A stretch of DNA of 64,000 nucleotides from Granulibacter bethesdensis CGDNIH1 (lineage in GTDB: Bacteria > Pseudomonadota > Alphaproteobacteria > Acetobacterales > Acetobacteraceae). Positions 1-9,600 of the stretch are shown piece after piece. The notes below the pieces were generated by a model. It was not told the origin of the DNA, did not search any database, and worked only from the letters and a program-made list of their open reading frames with translations. Numbering within the stretch: the stretch's first letter is position 1; the number at the start of each line of letters is the position of its first letter. Where the stretch lies: NCBI RefSeq assembly GCF_000014285.2, contig NC_008343.2, forward strand, positions 956,501-1,020,500. Direction: 5' to 3'. The position numbers and the translations under genes were made by a program.

Positions 1-849
1 CACTTCAATCTTCCGATTGGGGGGGAGCCGGATCTGACCCGCTGGCGAGAAATCGCCGATGTTGTGCGCGCCCCTGATGGCGTGGTGAAGATCGCGATCG
101 TCGGTAAATACATCACCCTGCTCGACAGCTATAAGAGCCTCGCCGAGGCGCTGGTTCATGGCGGTATCGCCAATCGTGTCAAGGTCGAGATCGACTGGGT
201 GGATAGCCAGATTTTTGAACAGGCCGACTCCGTGCAGCGCCTGGAAGGGGTGCACGGTATTCTGGTGCCGGGCGGCTTCGGTGAGCGTGGAGCCGAAGGC
301 AAGATCGAGGCGGTGCGCTTTGCCCGTGAACACAAGGTTCCGTTCCTGGGAATCTGCTTCGGCATGCAGATGGCGGTGATTGAGGCGGCACGGAACCTGG
401 CCGGGCTGCCGGATGCGTCCTCCACCGAATTCGGCCCGTGTGAGGTGCCGATTGTCGGCCTGATGACCGAATGGGCGCGGGGGAATGATCTGGAGCGCCG
501 TTCGGCATCCGGTGATCTGGGTGGCACGATGCGGCTGGGTTCCTATCCGGCGGCGCTGATCGAGGGATCGCTGGCCCGTGAAACCTATGGTGGTGTGCCG
601 GTGGTGCAGGAGCGTCATCGCCATCGCTATGAGGTGAACATCCATTACCGGGAGCAGCTGGAAGCCGTCGGCCTGCGCTTCTCCGGTCTCTCTCCGGATG
701 GGGTGCTGCCGGAGATCGTCGAATATGCCGATCATCCATGGTTCGTTGGCGTGCAGTATCATCCGGAGCTGAAATCCAAGCCGTTTGATCCGCACCCGTT
801 ATTCTCCGGTTTTGTGGCCGCTGCGGTCCGGCAGGCGCGTCTTGTCTGA
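1..849 (+). CDS. pyrG: CTP synthase, C-terminal part (5' end outside window)
   Basis: Last step of de novo CTP synthesis: ATP-dependent amination of UTP using ammonia from glutamine. The reading frame is open from base 1, so only the end of the synthetase domain and the whole class I glutamine amidotransferase domain are visible. The nucleophile-elbow motif GICFGMQ carries the catalytic Cys (codon at 355), and the motif YHPEL near the C-terminus carries the His-Glu pair. The segment beginning KIAIVGKY is the usual start of the amidotransferase half. The stop codon overlaps the likely start of kdsA, so the two are probably co-transcribed. The family assignment is secure; the true start lies upstream of the window. 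Confidence 0.97.
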   Translation, partial: HFNLPIGGEPDLTRWREIADVVRAPDGVVKIAIVGKYITLLDSYKSLAEALVHGGIANRVKVEIDWVDSQIFEQADSVQRLEGVHGILVPGGFGERGAEGKIEAVRFAREHKVPFLGICFGMQMAVIEAARNLAGLPDASSTEFGPCEVPIVGLMTEWARGNDLERRSASGDLGGTMRLGSYPAALIEGSLARETYGGVPVVQERHRHRYEVNIHYREQLEAVGLRFSGLSPDGVLPEIVEYADHPWFVGVQYHPELKSKPFDPHPLFSGFVAAAVRQARLV

Positions 850-1690
850 TCGCGGTGAGAATGGGCAGGCGCGGATTGTCACGGTCGGCAATGTGCGCTT
901 CGGCAATGATCTTCCCTTCGTTCTGATCGCGGGGCCGTGCCAGATTGAAAGCCGCGCACATGCGGAAGGTGTGGCGGCGGAACTGCATGCGATCTGTGCG
1001 CGGCTGGACATCCCGTTGGTGTTCAAGGCCAGCTACGACAAAGCCAACCGAACCAGTGTCGGTGGCGCGCGTGGGGTCGGGATGGAGCGCGGCCTCGATA
1101 TTCTGGCCGGGATCAGGGAGCGCTTCGACATTCCGGTGCTGACCGATATTCATGATATCGGGCAGTGCAAACCGGCGGCAGAAGCCGTCGATATTCTGCA
1201 AATCCCGGCTTTTCTGTGTCGTCAGACCGATCTGCTTCTGGCAGCCGGAGAAACCGGTCGCACGATCAATGTCAAGAAAGGGCAGTTTCTGGCCCCTTGG
1301 GACATGCGGAACGTAGCTGCGAAAATTGCGTCGACCGGCAATCACAATCTGCTGTTGACGGAGCGTGGCGCCAGTTTCGGCTATAACACGCTGGTCACGG
1401 ATTTCCGCGCGCTGCCGATCATGGCGCAGACCGGCTATCCGGTGGTGTTCGATGCCACGCATTCAGTGCAGCAGCCGGGTGGTCAGGGCACGGCATCGGG
1501 CGGAGACCGTACCTTCGCTCCGATTTTGGCACGCGCAGCTCTGGCCGTCGGCGTTGCCTCCGTGTTCATCGAATGCCATCCCGATCCGGATCGGGCACCG
1601 AGCGATGGTCCGAATATGATCCCGCTCGACCAGATGGAGGAAACCCTCCGCCGGTTGAAGCAATTCGATGTGCTCGGCAAGGCTGGCTGA
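842..1690 (+). CDS. kdsA: 3-deoxy-8-phosphooctulonate (Kdo-8-phosphate) synthase
   Basis: Condenses phosphoenolpyruvate with arabinose-5-phosphate to give Kdo-8-phosphate, the precursor of the lipopolysaccharide inner core; cytoplasmic. Family motifs are GPCQIES near residue 30, [28 protein letters not shown], and [12 protein letters not shown] near the C-terminus. I chose the TTG at 842 because it gives 282 residues, close to the family norm of about 280, with homology starting directly (VTVGNVRFG) and an 8-base overlap with pyrG. An in-frame ATG at 785 would add 19 residues lying inside pyrG and is less likely. The pyrG-kdsA order is common in alphaproteobacteria. The start codon is the only real doubt. 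Confidence 0.95.
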   Translation: MSDRGENGQARIVTVGNVRFGNDLPFVLIAGPCQIESRAHAEGVAAELHAICARLDIPLVFKASYDKANRTSVGGARGVGMERGLDILAGIRERFDIPVLTDIHDIGQCKPAAEAVDILQIPAFLCRQTDLLLAAGETGRTINVKKGQFLAPWDMRNVAAKIASTGNHNLLLTERGASFGYNTLVTDFRALPIMAQTGYPVVFDATHSVQQPGGQGTASGGDRTFAPILARAALAVGVASVFIECHPDPDRAPSDGPNMIPLDQMEETLRRLKQFDVLGKAG

Positions 1691-1730
1691 AGCCAGAGCC
1701 TATGATCACGCAACGGGAGGGGAAACAAGC

Positions 1731-2558
1731 ATGACCGCCGATAAACCCCTCCGTTATTGGCAGGATATGAGTTGGCCCGAGATTGCCGCCCTCGATAAGC
1801 AGGCCGCCATTGCTGTTCTGCCTGTTGCGGCGGTGGAACAGCATGGGCCGCATCTGCCGTTATGGGTCGATGCAGCCATTAATGAGGGGCTGCTGAAGCT
1901 TGCTCTCGATCGCGTGCCCGACGACATGCAGGTGCTGGCACTGCCGATGCAGGCGGTGGGATGGAGTGAGGAGCATATCGCTTTTCCCGGTACGCTGACC
2001 CTCTCCGCGGATACGCTGTTGGCTGTATTGCGGGATCTGGGGGCCAGTGTGGCGCGTGCCGGGTTCAGGCGTCTGGTGTTTCTGAATTCTCATGGCGGGC
2101 AGCCGCAGATTCTCGATATCGTGGCGCGGGAGCTTCGTATCCGTTTCGGCATGTTCGTCACAGTGTGTGGCTGGACCAAGCTCGGTGTGCCGGATGGTCT
2201 ATTCTCGCCGCTGGAACGGTCGACGGGCATCCATGGGGGGGCGCTGGAAACATCCCTGATGATGCATCTGCGGCCTGATCAATTGCGCCTGTCACGGATC
2301 GATGATTTCGTGCCGGCGCATCGTGATGATTCTCATCGGCATCTGTCGGCGACAGGACGGATTCCCTATGCCTGGACGGCGCAGGATCTGAATCCCGGCG
2401 GAGCATGCGGGGATGCCAGAGCGGCCAGTGCAGAGAAAGGACGTATTCTGGCCGAGCATCTGGCCAGTCAATTCGTCAGCCTGCTGCATGAGGTTGAAAA
2501 ATTCGATCTGGCCCGGTTGCAGGAGACGATTGATTCATCGCTTGTAAAACGGCAGTGA
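1731..2558 (+). CDS. Creatininase-family amidohydrolase
   Basis: A 275-residue member of the creatinine amidohydrolase superfamily, which are metal-dependent cyclic-amide hydrolases and relatives. Metal-binding motifs are visible: EQHGPHLPLW near residue 37, an Asp just after it, NSHGGQ in the middle, and a Glu in the HGGALETSLMM segment. The ATG at 1731 follows an excellent ribosome site (GGGAGGGGAAACAAGC); upstream in-frame codons overlap the end of kdsA. It follows kdsA by 40 bases and may share its transcript. The substrate cannot be told from sequence: the family includes creatininase, MftE-like peptidases and FAPy deformylases. No creatine-pathway gene is nearby, so true creatininase activity is unlikely. 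Confidence 0.88.
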   Translation: MTADKPLRYWQDMSWPEIAALDKQAAIAVLPVAAVEQHGPHLPLWVDAAINEGLLKLALDRVPDDMQVLALPMQAVGWSEEHIAFPGTLTLSADTLLAVLRDLGASVARAGFRRLVFLNSHGGQPQILDIVARELRIRFGMFVTVCGWTKLGVPDGLFSPLERSTGIHGGALETSLMMHLRPDQLRLSRIDDFVPAHRDDSHRHLSATGRIPYAWTAQDLNPGGACGDARAASAEKGRILAEHLASQFVSLLHEVEKFDLARLQETIDSSLVKRQ

Positions 2559-2564
2559 AACGAA

Positions 2565-2592
2565 ATCCGGGACAGGATGTTGTAACCCGGAT
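2565..2592 (+). terminator. Inverted repeat between the creatininase gene and the OmpA-like gene
   Basis: ATCCGGG at 2565-2571 pairs with CCCGGAT at 2586-2592 around a 14-base loop, just after the creatininase stop. It is interleaved with a second inverted repeat, GATGTTGT at 2576-2583 and ACAACATC at 2609-2616. There is no T-tract, so it could be a Rho-type end, a leader structure of the next gene, or a switch between two folds. Confidence 0.3.
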
Positions 2593-2624
2593 CGGCCTTA
2601 TCAGGGCGACAACATCAGGACAGG

Positions 2625-3074
2625 ATGCAGACGATGACGCTGGTTGACAGGAGCGGCTTCGACAGGACGGGCCGGTTCAGGAGTTGCAGTCGGCGAATAG
2701 CGGGCATTCTGAGCGTGGCGGCATTGCTGTTGCTGACAGCCTGTTTTCATCATCCGGCGCAGAATTACTTCATATTCTTTGCCCCCGATGCGTCTCAACC
2801 GAAAACGGACAGCCTGCCGATTTTGAAAGTGGCGGTGACCTACGCCAAGGATCATCCCGATCAGAATATCATTGTGGTCGGCTATACGGACCCTGTCGGC
2901 TCGGCCAAGGATAATCATGATCTGTCTGAAGAGCGTGCCGACACCATTCGCAAGGATCTGATCAAGGCCGGTATTCCGCAGGCCCGGATCACAGCGCGCG
3001 GTCATGGACAGACCCAGCCGGAATGGAACAATCAGGAAAGCCGCCGGGTCGAGATCAGATTCGAGCACCCCTGA
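2625..3074 (+). CDS. Small OmpA-family outer-membrane lipoprotein
   Basis: A 149-residue exported protein with a signal peptide ending in a lipobox (LLLTAC, Cys40), so probably lipid-anchored, followed by one OmpA/MotB-type peptidoglycan-binding domain. The GYTDPVGSAKDN...LSEERAD segment keeps the Asp and Arg that contact diaminopimelate in this fold, and ESRRVEI is the usual closing motif. Role inferred: tethering the outer membrane to the cell wall. An ATG at 2634 has better ribosome-site spacing (AGGAT 8 bases upstream) than the one at 2625, and either gives the same mature protein. The phosphatase gene starts 14 bases downstream. A more degenerate relative occurs at 53546-53944. Confidence 0.85.
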   Translation: MQTMTLVDRSGFDRTGRFRSCSRRIAGILSVAALLLLTACFHHPAQNYFIFFAPDASQPKTDSLPILKVAVTYAKDHPDQNIIVVGYTDPVGSAKDNHDLSEERADTIRKDLIKAGIPQARITARGHGQTQPEWNNQESRRVEIRFEHP

Positions 3075-3088
3075 CAAGAGACTGGATC

Positions 3089-3580
3089 ATGAAACAGTCT
3101 TCTGGCGCAGTTCTGTTTGTCTGTCTGGGTAATATATGCCGCTCTCCATTGGCAGAGGCTGCTTTTCGGAGGGAGGCGCAGCGTGCCGGCCTGACGGTAG
3201 ATATTGATTCTGCCGGGACGGGAGGTTGGCACGCAGGAGAACCCCCTGATCCCCGTGCGCAGACCATAGCGTGGCGTCATGGAGTGGATATTTCTGACTA
3301 TCGGGCGAGACAGATCAGCGCGGATGATTTTAAGCGTTTTACCCATATCATTGCATTGGACCGCGACAATCTGGCGGCCTTGCGCCGTTTGCGCCCGAAG
3401 GACTGCCTGGCTTCCCTCAGCCTGCTTTTGGATGAAGTGCCCGGACGGGAGGGACAGTCGGTCGCCGACCCGTATTATGGCGGCCTGAAAGATTTCGAGG
3501 TTACCTGGGCCGATGTATCGGCGGGCGCAGCGAGTTTGGCACTGCGCCTGTTGCGGGGGCGGAATACACCATCCGACTAA
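3089..3580 (+). CDS. Low-molecular-weight protein-tyrosine phosphatase
   Basis: A 163-residue cytoplasmic phosphatase. The phosphate-binding loop is CLGNICRS with nucleophile Cys12 and Arg18 (C-x5-R) directly after the first strand. The general acid Asp lies in the motif DPYYGG near residue 130. Size and motif order match the LMW-PTP family, whose bacterial members act on phosphotyrosine proteins (often tyrosine kinases of polysaccharide export) or on small molecules. I chose the ATG at 3089 because homology begins there; the open frame extends 22 codons further upstream into the preceding gene. No tyrosine kinase gene is in view, so the substrate is unknown. Its last 4 bases overlap the end of the convergent gene downstream. 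Confidence 0.92.
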   Translation: MKQSSGAVLFVCLGNICRSPLAEAAFRREAQRAGLTVDIDSAGTGGWHAGEPPDPRAQTIAWRHGVDISDYRARQISADDFKRFTHIIALDRDNLAALRRLRPKDCLASLSLLLDEVPGREGQSVADPYYGGLKDFEVTWADVSAGAASLALRLLRGRNTPSD

Positions 3581-4086
3581 GGGGCACTTTCACAGTCTTC
3601 TATACCTGCCCCTATGACGACGGGGCCAAGTCCGTTGCTCTGTGATCTGCAACCGGTAGTGGCATTGCTTTTTCCCGGACCAATTGAGGCCGAGGAATTG
3701 CTTCCGGCCGATGCGGCTGAGGAAGAGGGGAGCATGGCAGGCGTGCTAGTTGCCGTGCTGCCGCCATTATTCATGGCCGCGGGATAGGCGGCCGGGTTCG
3801 TATTCGTCATCACGGCGCTGCCTTCCGCCGGGCGTGCAGCGGTATCGTCCGTGGCACGATTCACGGCACTGGTTGCAGGGCGGCTGGCTGTTTCAGTGGT
3901 CGGGCTACTCTGCTGCACAGTGGTTTGTGCCGCAGTCTGGGGAGACGAACTTTGGACAGATGATGAAGTGGCTGTCTGGGCCGGGCAGGGTAAGGAAAGA
4001 AGACTGCCTGCCAGAAAAACCGGAATGGAAACAAACAGGGCGGTGCTGATCCCCCTGCACCGGGAATGCTGTTTCAGTCTGCTCAT
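3577..4086 (-). CDS. Secreted Ser/Thr/Ala-rich low-complexity protein, unknown function
   Basis: I do not recognise this 169-residue protein. The N-terminus is basic, then hydrophobic, with a likely signal-peptidase site (LPCPAQTA). The rest is dominated by Ser, Thr, Ala, Gln and Pro with no obvious fold, ending in a short segment with two Cys (TTGCRSQSNGLGPVVIGAGIEDC) that may form a disulfide. The ATG at 4086 is chosen because AGGGAGG lies 6 bases upstream; the open frame runs 15 codons further. It lies downstream of recG on the same strand with a 41-base gap, so it could be co-transcribed. The clear signal peptide and ribosome site argue that it is real despite its composition. Confidence 0.6.
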   Translation of the reverse strand: MSRLKQHSRCRGISTALFVSIPVFLAGSLLSLPCPAQTATSSSVQSSSPQTAAQTTVQQSSPTTETASRPATSAVNRATDDTAARPAEGSAVMTNTNPAAYPAAMNNGGSTATSTPAMLPSSSAASAGSNSSASIGPGKSNATTGCRSQSNGLGPVVIGAGIEDCESAP

Positions 4087-4127
4087 AGTCTGCCTCCCTG
4101 TTTCACATGGGCCGTGAGAAGAACGGT

Positions 4128-6185
4128 TCAACCGGCATCCAGATTGCGCAGGGCATCTCCCCGGCCGAACAGACGCAGCAGGGAGCGTGCAGCCAGTCCA
4201 CGAGGGCCGGTCAGGCCGGGGTCCTGATCCAGCAGATAGGCCGCATCCCGGCTGGCGATGCGCAACAGCGCTGCATGGCGGTCCGTATCGGCCAGCCGCC
4301 AGGAGGGCAGGCCCGATTGTCGCTTCCCAAGCAGATCGCCTCCTCCCCGCAGGCGGAAATCCTCATCGGCGATCAGGAAGCCATCTTCCGTGTCCCGCAG
4401 TAATGTCAGACGGCGGCGCGCGGTTTCGCTCATGCCGTCTTCATGCAACAGCAGGCAGAAACTGGCCGCAGCACCACGGCCGACCCGCCCGCGCAACTGA
4501 TGCAGCTGCGCCAGCCCGAACCGCTCGGCATGCTCTACCACCATGATGCTGGCTTCCGGTACGTCTACGCCGACTTCCACCACAGTCGTTGCCACCAGCA
4601 GGCTGGTGCGGCCCGCGGCGAATTCGGACAGCGCCGCCTCTCGTTCGGCACTGTCCTGTTGGCCATGCGCCAGACCGACCTTCTCGCCAAACCTGGCACG
4701 CAGCACGGCAAAACGCTCCTCTGCCGCGGCCATGTCGCTGACGGCGCTTTCGCTGACCAGTGGACAGACCCAGTAGACGCGGTCGCCCTTGTCCAGCGCC
4801 CGGCCGATACCGTCGATGACGGCGTCCAGTTTGCTCAGAGGGTGCAGGGTGGTGCGGATGGGTTGGCGCCCAGCCGGTTTTTCGGTCAGGCGGCTGACAT
4901 CCATCTCACCCCATTGCGTCAGCAGCAGGGTGCGGGGGATCGGGGTGGCGGTCATCACCAGCACATCGGTCCGGCTGCCTTTGCTGCCCAGCATGCCGCG
5001 TTGCTCGACCCCGAAGCGATGCTGCTCGTCAATCACGGCGAGGCCGAGATCACGATACTGCACACTGTCCTGAAACAGCGCATGGGTCCCGACGATGATC
5101 TTGATGCGCCCGGCCTGGATGCCCAGCAGCAGATTGCGCCTCGCCACCCCTTTGACCGAGCCGGTGAGCAATCCGACCTGTACGGGGGAAAGTTTCGACA
5201 GGGTGCGGTAATGCTGTTGCGCCAGTAATTCCGTGGGCGCCATCATGGCTGCCTGCGTACCCGCCTCTACCGCACGCAGCATCGCCATCAGCGCTACCAG
5301 CGTTTTGCCGGCGCCGACATCGCCCTGCAACAGCCGCAGCATGCGCCTTGGGGCCGCCATATCGCCGTCAATTTCCGACAGGGCCTGAAGCTGCGAACCG
5401 GTCATGGGCTTGCCGAACCGGATGAGAGCTTCTTCCCGCAGGGTATTGTCGCCGGAGAGAGACCGGCCCGGGCGCTGTCGCTCGCGGCGTTTCATCCATG
5501 CCATGGCCAGCTGGTGGGCGAACAACTCGTCATAGGCCAGCCGGTCATGCGGGGACTGATCCGGTATCTGCTCCGGCTGATGCAGCGCATGCAGCGCGGC
5601 ACCGAAACAGGGCCAGGATTTCTTCGCCAGCAGATGCGGATCAATCCATTCCGGAAAATCGGGCAGGCAGCCAAGTGCTTCTTTCAGCGCACGCCGGATC
5701 TGGCCCGGAAACAGTCCGGCCGTAAGCGGCCAGACCGGCTCGATGGCTGGAATGGTGTCCATCTGGGTGATGGGGACGATATGGTCAGGATGGGGAAAGG
5801 TGATTTTTTCACCGAACCGGTCGGCCTTGCCGGAAACTGCGACCCGGGTGCCGATCGGCAAACGATCCAACCGGGCGCGGCTGAAGAACACGATATCTGC
5901 CTCGCATCCCTCCCGGTCCATGACTTTCACACGCCATGGCTGCCGTCTGGTAGCCGGAGCATGATGCGCCACGACGTCCAGCGCGATCGTCACCACTGTG
6001 CCGGGTTGAGCTTCCCGCAAAGCGCTGATGGCTGTACGACGGGTGAACCCATCCGGCAGGTGAAACAGAAGATCCAGCACGCGTGGACCGCCGCAGGCTT
6101 TCTCCAGCAGCGGGGCAAGAGTCGGACCGATGCCGGGCAGGGAGGTCAACGGAGCGAACAGGGTGGAAAAAGGATCGCTCTCCAC
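4128..6185 (-). CDS. recG: ATP-dependent DNA helicase RecG
   Basis: Branch-migration helicase that remodels stalled replication forks and Holliday junctions. The 685 residues show the RecG order: an N-terminal OB-fold wedge domain, then two helicase domains. Walker A is GDVGAGKT near residue 290, the DEQH box (VIDEQHRFGVEQR) is near 385, then TATPIPRT, and the C-terminal helicase motif LRGRVGRG. The start is a GTG at 6185, giving the expected N-terminus with the SLPGIGPTLA motif. It is divergent from sdhE-mfd, an arrangement also seen in other alphaproteobacteria. No defects are visible. Confidence 0.97.
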   Translation of the reverse strand: MESDPFSTLFAPLTSLPGIGPTLAPLLEKACGGPRVLDLLFHLPDGFTRRTAISALREAQPGTVVTIALDVVAHHAPATRRQPWRVKVMDREGCEADIVFFSRARLDRLPIGTRVAVSGKADRFGEKITFPHPDHIVPITQMDTIPAIEPVWPLTAGLFPGQIRRALKEALGCLPDFPEWIDPHLLAKKSWPCFGAALHALHQPEQIPDQSPHDRLAYDELFAHQLAMAWMKRRERQRPGRSLSGDNTLREEALIRFGKPMTGSQLQALSEIDGDMAAPRRMLRLLQGDVGAGKTLVALMAMLRAVEAGTQAAMMAPTELLAQQHYRTLSKLSPVQVGLLTGSVKGVARRNLLLGIQAGRIKIIVGTHALFQDSVQYRDLGLAVIDEQHRFGVEQRGMLGSKGSRTDVLVMTATPIPRTLLLTQWGEMDVSRLTEKPAGRQPIRTTLHPLSKLDAVIDGIGRALDKGDRVYWVCPLVSESAVSDMAAAEERFAVLRARFGEKVGLAHGQQDSAEREAALSEFAAGRTSLLVATTVVEVGVDVPEASIMVVEHAERFGLAQLHQLRGRVGRGAAASFCLLLHEDGMSETARRRLTLLRDTEDGFLIADEDFRLRGGGDLLGKRQSGLPSWRLADTDRHAALLRIASRDAAYLLDQDPGLTGPRGLAARSLLRLFGRGDALRNLDAG

Positions 6186-6300
6186 CGGTGCGTGATCTCC
6201 CTGATGTGAACCGGTATTTTACACTGAATCGCAGATCATGACCGGATCGTTGACATGGCGGGCTGACAAAACCTGCCATGCGGCTATATGAACCGGCCTG

Positions 6301-6600
6301 ATGGTCCATGAAACCCCCCTTTCCGATCTTTCCCCTGTTCCTGATCCCGCTCTGGAATCACGACGCCGTCGTTTGCTGTTCCGTGCCACGCATCGTGGCA
6401 CGCATGAGAACGACATTCTGATTGGCGGTTATGTCGCGGCCCGTCTGGAACAGTTTTCCGAAGCGGAGCTGGATGCGTTGGAAGCAATCATGGATCTGCC
6501 CGATCCTGACCTTGCGGACTGGCTGACCGGGCGCAGGCCGATCCCGCCGGATCATGACACCTCTTTGCTCCGTGCGATGAAGGACGCCGCCGGACGTTGA
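6301..6600 (+). CDS. sdhE: Succinate dehydrogenase assembly factor SdhE (Sdh5 family)
   Basis: A 99-residue protein that helps attach FAD covalently to flavoproteins such as succinate dehydrogenase SdhA. The diagnostic RGxxE motif appears as RGTHEND after a run of basic residues (SRRRRLLFRATHRG), followed by the conserved acidic helices (FSEAELDALEAIMDLPDPDLADWL). The length fits the family with a somewhat long N-terminus. No strong ribosome site precedes the ATG at 6301. It lies 13 bases upstream of mfd, so the two are probably co-transcribed. The sdh operon itself is not in the window. Confidence 0.93.
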   Translation: MVHETPLSDLSPVPDPALESRRRRLLFRATHRGTHENDILIGGYVAARLEQFSEAELDALEAIMDLPDPDLADWLTGRRPIPPDHDTSLLRAMKDAAGR

Positions 6601-6613
6601 ACGGAGACCCGCG

Positions 6614-9600
6614 ATGCTGACAGTTTACGGTGCTCCCGAGGGTTGGGATGCGGTTCTGATCAATCGCCGCCGTCAGGAGACGGGTGGGGTGATCGTGCAT
6701 GTGGCGCGGGATGATGCCCGTGTGGCGCGTCTGGCCGAGGCGCTGCGGTTTTTTGCGCCAAAGGTCGAGGTGCTGACTTTCCCCGCCTGGGATTGTCTGC
6801 CGTACGACCGTGTTTCCCCTAATCCGGAGCTGGTCAGTGAACGTGTTGCCACGCTGGCGCGGCTGGCGGAGATGCCTGATTCTCCGCGAATCGTGCTGAC
6901 GACATTCAATGCGCTGGTGCAGCGTGTGCCGCCACGGGGCCAGTTTCATGGCACGGGGCTTGATCTGGGGGTAGGCGATCTGGCCGACCCGGATGAGATG
7001 GCGCGGTTTTTGGACCAGCACGGCTATGTGCGCGCCGGCACGGTCATGGAGGCCGGGGAATACGCTCTGCGGGGTGGAATCGTCGATATTTTCCCCTCCG
7101 GTGAGGCTGAGCCGATCAGGCTCGACCTGTTCGGCGATCAGATTGAAAGCATCCGCCGCTTCGACCCCACTACCCAGCGCAGCGGTGAGGCGGTGGAGCG
7201 GCTGGTGTTGCGACCGGTCAGCGAAATTCCCCTCGACAAGGACAGTATTACCCGTTTTCGCACTGCCTGGCGGGAGGTATTCGGTCAGGACGCGGCGCAG
7301 GATCCGATCTATCTGAGCATTTCCGATGGGCGGCGTCATGCCGGTATGGAGCATTGGGCACCCCTGTTTCACGAAAGCATGGAAACCCTTCTGGACTATG
7401 TGCCCGGCGCGGTGGTGAGTCTGGACCATCAGGGCGAGGATGTTCTGCAATCCCGTCTTGAGATGATCGAGGATCATTTTCATGCCCGCCATGCTCCGGT
7501 GCGGGAGGGCGAAACACCCTATCGGGCCTTGTCACCGGAGCGGCTCTATCTGACCCGTGCCGAATGGGATGCGGCGATCAATCCGCGGCAGCCGGTGATT
7601 TTTTCCGTGTTCGACCGGCCGGATGGAGCACAGGGCGTGGATGGCGGTGGCCGCTCCGGTGCGCTCTTCGCGAAAACAGCCGCGACTGAAGGCGGCAATT
7701 CCTTTCAGCAATTGCGGGATGCATCCCAGCAATGGGCGAAAGATGGCCGGAGACTGATCGTGGCCGCATGGTCGCGCGGCTCCCGCGAGCGGCTGATGCA
7801 TCTGCTGCGTGAGAACGGCATAAAGGCAGAGACCGCCGGAACGTTCGAGGGCGCGCGCAACCTGCCCTTCGATACGGCGGCGATGGTGGTGCTGGGGCTG
7901 GAACGCGGATTTCTGGCCGAAAAAATCGGTGTGGTCAGCGAACAGGATCTGTTGGGCGAGCGTATCGCCCGTCCGCCGCGCAAGCGCAAAAGAGCGGACC
8001 AGTTTATCGCCGAGGCCACCGAAATCGCCGAGGGTGATCTGGTGGTGCATCAGGATCACGGCATTGGTCGCTATGACGGGCTGGTGACGCTGACGGTCAG
8101 TGGTGCGCCGCATGACTGTCTGCGCCTGCTGTATGACGGTAACGACAAGCTGTTCCTGCCGGTCGAGAATATCGAGATGCTGTCCCGTTTCGGTGCGGAA
8201 ACGGCGGGTGTGGCGCTGGACAAGCTCGGCGGCGTCAGCTGGCAGAGCCGCAAGGCGAAGATGAAGCAGCGTATCCGCGATATGGCCGGAGAGCTGATCC
8301 GGATCGCCGCGGAGCGTAAGGTGCGTGAAGCACCGATGCTGACCCCGCAGGAAGGCGCGTGGGATGAGTTCTGTGCCCGTTTTCCATTCGCGGAGACGGA
8401 GGATCAGGCGCGGGCCATCGCCGATGTGCTGGAGGATATGGCTTCCGGGCGTCCAATGGATCGTCTGATCTGCGGCGATGTCGGGTTCGGCAAGACCGAG
8501 ATCGCCTTGCGGGCGGCTTTCGTGGCGGCGATGACGGGCGCACAGGTGGCGGTGGTGGTGCCGACCACCCTGCTGGCGCGGCAGCATTACCGGACCTTCG
8601 CCAAACGGTTCGAAGGACTGCCGGTGACGGTTGCCCAGCTCTCCCGCATGGTCACGGCCAAGGAAGCCAGCCAGGTGCGGGCGGGGCTGGCGGATGGCTC
8701 GGTGAATATCGTGGTTGGCACGCATGCGCTGCTGGCCAAGACGGTCCAGTTTGCCGATCTCGGCCTGGTGATCGTGGATGAGGAGCAGCATTTCGGGGTC
8801 TCCCACAAGGAGAAGCTGAAAGCATTGCGGGCCGATGTGCATGTGCTGACGCTGACGGCAACGCCGATCCCGCGCACGCTTCAGCTCAGCCTGTCCGGGG
8901 TGCGGGAGATGAGCATCATCGCGACACCGCCCGTGGATCGGCTGGCGGTGCGCACTTTCATCATGCCATTCGACAGCGTGGTGGTCCGGGAGGCGATCCA
9001 GCGCGAGCGTTTCCGGGGTGGTCAGGTTTTCTGTGTCTGCCCGCGTCTGGAAGATCTGGGCCGTATGGCGGAACGTTTGGCGGAAATCGTGCCGGAGGCG
9101 AAGCTGATCACCGCGCATGGGCAGTTGGCCCCCACCGAGCTTGAGCGGGTGATGACCGAATTCGGTGACGGCAAGCACGATATTCTGCTGGCGACGAATA
9201 TCGTCGAAAGCGGGCTGGATATGCCGGCGGTGAACACGATCATCATCCATCGTGCCGATATGTTCGGTCTGGGGCAGCTTTATCAGCTGCGCGGACGGGT
9301 CGGGCGTGGCAAGCAGCGTGGCTATGCCTACCTGACCTGGCCGCAGGCGCATCGTCTGTCGGTCGCGGCGGAAAAGCGGCTGGAAGTGATGCAGACGCTG
9401 GATACGCTGGGGGCAGGCTTTACGCTTGCCAGCCACGATCTGGATATTCGCGGTGCGGGTAATCTGCTGGGTGACGAACAGTCCGGCCATATCCGCGAGG
9501 TCGGGATCGAGCTTTATCAGCAGATGCTGGAAGATGCGGTCGCTGATATGCGCCATGCCAGCCATCGGGAGTCGGCACGCGACTGGACGCCGAATATCGG

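Noticed and set aside
1731-2558. Calling the creatininase-family enzyme a true creatininase
   Set aside because: The metal motifs are shared by several activities and no creatine or creatinine genes are nearby.
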